DNA of 64,000 nt from Xanthomonas albilineans (GTDB lineage Bacteria; Pseudomonadota; Gammaproteobacteria; Xanthomonadales; Xanthomonadaceae). Below the pieces are notes generated by a model. The model saw only the letters and a program-made list of their open reading frames with translations, was not told the origin of the DNA and made no database searches. The stretch covers positions 1,605 through 65,604 of the forward strand of contig NZ_MDCB01000004.1 in the NCBI RefSeq assembly GCF_002939705.1, given 5' to 3'. Positions 61,688-64,000 of this stretch are shown piece by piece (the first letter of the stretch is position 1; each line of letters starts with the position of its first letter). The position numbers and the translations under genes were made by a program.

Positions 61688-62659
61688 GTGAAACGATTGG
61701 ATGAGTGTTGGGCGATAAGCGACGGACATGCCGGTAACGCTCGCCAGGCCGAGGCCTTGGCCGCGGCACTGGCCGTGAACCCGGCACAACCGCCACAGAC
61801 GCTCGTGTTGCAACCGCACATGCCATGGCGCTGGTTGGCTCCGCGGCGTCTCCCCGGCGCGACACGCGCTTACGGCCCTGACTTCGCCGATCTGCTGCGT
61901 CATCCGCCAGCGCTGGCAATCGGCTGCGGCCGCCAAGCCGCGCTGGCCACGCGCCTATTGCGCACGCGCGGCAGCCAGGTGGTCCAAGTGCTGGACCCTC
62001 GCCTACCAACGCGACATTGGGACATGCTGGTCGTGCCGGAGCACGACCGCCTGCGCGGGGACAATGTGCTCCCCCTGCTCGGCAGCCTGCATCCGGTCGA
62101 CGATGGCTGGCTGGCGCAGGGACGCGCGGCCTTTCCCGAACTGGGAATGTTGCCCTCGCCGCGCACCGGCTTGCTGGTCGGCGGCCCTGCGGGCCTAGCA
62201 CCGTGGAACAGCGCACAGGCCAGCGCCGCCTTCGACGCGATTGCCACGCACCTGCGTGCAACTGGCGGTAGCATCCTGGCCAGCGCCTCGCGGCGCACAC
62301 CAGCGAAAGTCGCTGCCGCCCTGCGGCGTGTCTTTGCCGATTTACCGGGCGTGATCTGGTGCGATGAGCGCGACGGCGCGAATCCCTATGCCGGCATTCT
62401 TGGCTGGGCAGAGCGCCTGGCCTGCACGCCGGACTCGGTGAACCTGCTGTCCGAAGCGTGTGCTACGCGCACGCCGGTACGCGTGCTGATGCCCGAACTA
62501 GCCTGCGGTCGTGCCCAGGCTTTTCATCGTGCGCTGCACGAGCGCGGACGACTCACTAGTACACATGATGCCGGCGACGCTACTGCCGCCGGCATCGAAC
62601 CACTCCGCGAGACCGCACGCATCGCAGCGTGTATTCGCGAGCATCTGCGAGCGGGTTGA
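61688..62659 (+). CDS. ELM1/GtrOC1-family protein
   Basis: The 323-residue protein has the family opening [19 protein letters not shown], then [19 protein letters not shown] and [11 protein letters not shown], as in bacterial proteins annotated with the mitochondrial fission ELM1 domain. These are thought to be glycosyltransferase-like envelope proteins. The function is not established. ATG 61688 is used. Confidence 0.85.
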   Translation: MKRLDECWAISDGHAGNARQAEALAAALAVNPAQPPQTLVLQPHMPWRWLAPRRLPGATRAYGPDFADLLRHPPALAIGCGRQAALATRLLRTRGSQVVQVLDPRLPTRHWDMLVVPEHDRLRGDNVLPLLGSLHPVDDGWLAQGRAAFPELGMLPSPRTGLLVGGPAGLAPWNSAQASAAFDAIATHLRATGGSILASASRRTPAKVAAALRRVFADLPGVIWCDERDGANPYAGILGWAERLACTPDSVNLLSEACATRTPVRVLMPELACGRAQAFHRALHERGRLTSTHDAGDATAAGIEPLRETARIAACIREHLRAG

Positions 62660-62727
62660 ACAGCAACACCCGACAGCACGCCCACGTCGAGGGTGCGACG
62701 CGGGCGAATGCTTTTACGCGCGGTAAC

Positions 62728-64000
62728 TTACGGATTGCTGGGAGAGCGCGGCACGCCCGCCGGCGCCGCATCCAACGCACCGATCAGCAGGCGCACGTCC
62801 GGCGTCCCCAGGCCCACCGTGTAGTTGTACTTGCCCTGGAGCGGCACATCGTTGCTGACCACGCCGTTGTAACCCGGAATGTCGCGGTGGAACGCTTTCG
62901 GATAATTGGCCGCCAGCCGGTACAGGTACGGGTTGAGATTTCCCTGACGCCCCTGCTTTTCCACCAGCAGCGCGGCGACGCTGGCGAACTCAGGCGCGGC
63001 GACGCTGGTGCCGATGGCTTCATGCATTTGACCATTGTAGGCCAGCAACGCCGCACTGGCGCCAATCTTGCGGCCTTCCTGGCAAGGCTGCGTCGCCGAA
63101 CCGGGACAACCGCCGACCAGCATGCCGACATCGGGCACTAGCCGCATCTGCCCGTAGCGGCAGCCCAGCGCCCGCAATTGATAGAGCGGACGGTTGAAGA
63201 TCGTACTGACGCCTCCACCAGCCCCCCAATAGCCACCGGCCAGTATCGCGCCCTTGCCATAATAATCCTTGGCGGTCAAGGGATCGGCATAGGCGGTTTC
63301 GCGCAGGTAGCTGGAGTCCGCACTGCCCTGTTTGTATGCGGTGAACAGATTGCCGCCACCGACCGCAGTCACGTGCGGATCGGCGGCGGGATATTGGACG
63401 CCAAGCACATAGCGACCGTCCTTACCATCGACCCAGTAATTCGTGTCCGCACAACCCAAGCCGCCGTTGTCACCGCTGGCAGCGATGAAGGTGATGCCCT
63501 GCGCATTGCCCTGCCGAAGCAGTTCATCGTAGGCGCGCAATAGCGAGGTTAAGTCCTTGCCGCCGTTGTAGGCTGGAGTTCTGTACAATTCGCAGCCGCC
63601 GAGCGAGAGACTGACTACGTCCGCCTTGTTGTCCCGCACGATCTGCCGATAACCAGCGTAAATCGATTCATCGCTGAAATCAGGTATCACGTACAGAATG
63701 ACATTCGCCCCCGGCGCACCGCCCAGCACCGTTTCCACATCCAGCGCCGCCTCGGGCGCTGCGCTGCTTTTATCATTGATGACAGGCTTGGCACCGGCCA
63801 CATAACGGCGCGCATATAACTTCGGATTGACATGGCCTGCACCATTGCGGCTGAAATTTTGCTGGTTAAAAAACAGATCCACGTCCGAGTCCAGCACATC
63901 GCTGGCCATCAGGATGGCGACGGTTGTGCCAGTCCCGTCGAGGCGGCGGTGATGGCCGGGCGGCCCGATCATCGCCTGGTAGGACGGATAGTCGTAGGCC
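62728..64000 (-). CDS. Sedolisin (S53) serine-carboxyl peptidase, N-terminal part outside window
   Basis: The visible part (about 424 residues) has the catalytic E-x-x-x-D in APEAALDVE, the oxyanion Asp in ASGDNGG, the Ser in GTSVAAP, and the calcium-site elements HRDIPGYNG and GLGTPD. That set is complete for the sedolisin family, a secreted acid peptidase known in Xanthomonas. The signal peptide, pro-domain and start are beyond base 64000. It points left and ends at 62728. Confidence 0.9.
   Translation of the reverse strand, partial: AYDYPSYQAMIGPPGHHRRLDGTGTTVAILMASDVLDSDVDLFFNQQNFSRNGAGHVNPKLYARRYVAGAKPVINDKSSAAPEAALDVETVLGGAPGANVILYVIPDFSDESIYAGYRQIVRDNKADVVSLSLGGCELYRTPAYNGGKDLTSLLRAYDELLRQGNAQGITFIAASGDNGGLGCADTNYWVDGKDGRYVLGVQYPAADPHVTAVGGGNLFTAYKQGSADSSYLRETAYADPLTAKDYYGKGAILAGGYWGAGGGVSTIFNRPLYQLRALGCRYGQMRLVPDVGMLVGGCPGSATQPCQEGRKIGASAALLAYNGQMHEAIGTSVAAPEFASVAALLVEKQGRQGNLNPYLYRLAANYPKAFHRDIPGYNGVVSNDVPLQGKYNYTVGLGTPDVRLLIGALDAAPAGVPRSPSNP

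Overview
The window looks like a chromosome segment of a Xanthomonadaceae bacterium, most likely Xanthomonas. It is GC-rich, carries the comF-bioB-bioF-bioH-SDR-bioC arrangement and mnmG, and contains secreted sedolisin, RND efflux and RIO-kinase genes of the Xanthomonas type. The species is inference; nothing in the sequence names it.

Bases 1 to about 26,500 are the late part of a prophage whose left end lies outside the window. It begins with a minus-strand DUF3489 gene, an HNH nuclease and a three-repeat, two-spacer mini-CRISPR array of type I-F appearance with no cas genes beside it. An HK97-type packaging and head module follows (small and large terminase, portal, S49 protease, capsid, connectors). 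A Mu-like contractile tail comes next: sheath, tube, a frameshifted assembly chaperone, tape measure, gpN, gpP and gp45 to gp48.

After the baseplate comes an unusual cassette at 20397-25270. It holds a tail-fibre protein ending in a run of 74 consecutive prolines, an unknown protein, an asparagine-synthetase-like PP-loop enzyme, a low-GC membrane-protein insertion between imperfect 130-bp direct repeats, an ABM-like small protein, a cupin and a complete prolyl-4-hydroxylase-like dioxygenase. The pairing suggests a phage that builds and chemically modifies a polyproline fibre. Membrane, DUF5675 and holin-like genes close the prophage.

Bases 27,000 to 64,000 are mostly chromosomal. They hold a MASE1 membrane sensor, tRNA-Arg(CCG), ubiA, comF, the biotin genes, a YdcF-like protein, a tyrosine-rich lipoprotein, an intergenic region with a perfect Clp/CRP site and two terminators, mnmG, an esterase, a RIO kinase, an RND tripartite efflux operon, an MFS transporter, a gamma carbonic anhydrase, a decayed hicAB locus, aceE and a PP2C/anti-sigma/STAS partner-switching operon. 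A small locus with two cysteine-rich candidate RiPP precursors flanks an internally deleted radical SAM gene. The right end holds YceI, a nitroreductase, an ELM1-family protein and a sedolisin that runs off the edge.

The main hunting results are the polyproline-fibre/prolyl-hydroxylase cassette, the prophage mini-CRISPR array, the broken radical SAM/Cys-rich peptide locus, the tail-chaperone frameshift, and the putative divergent transcript next to mnmG.
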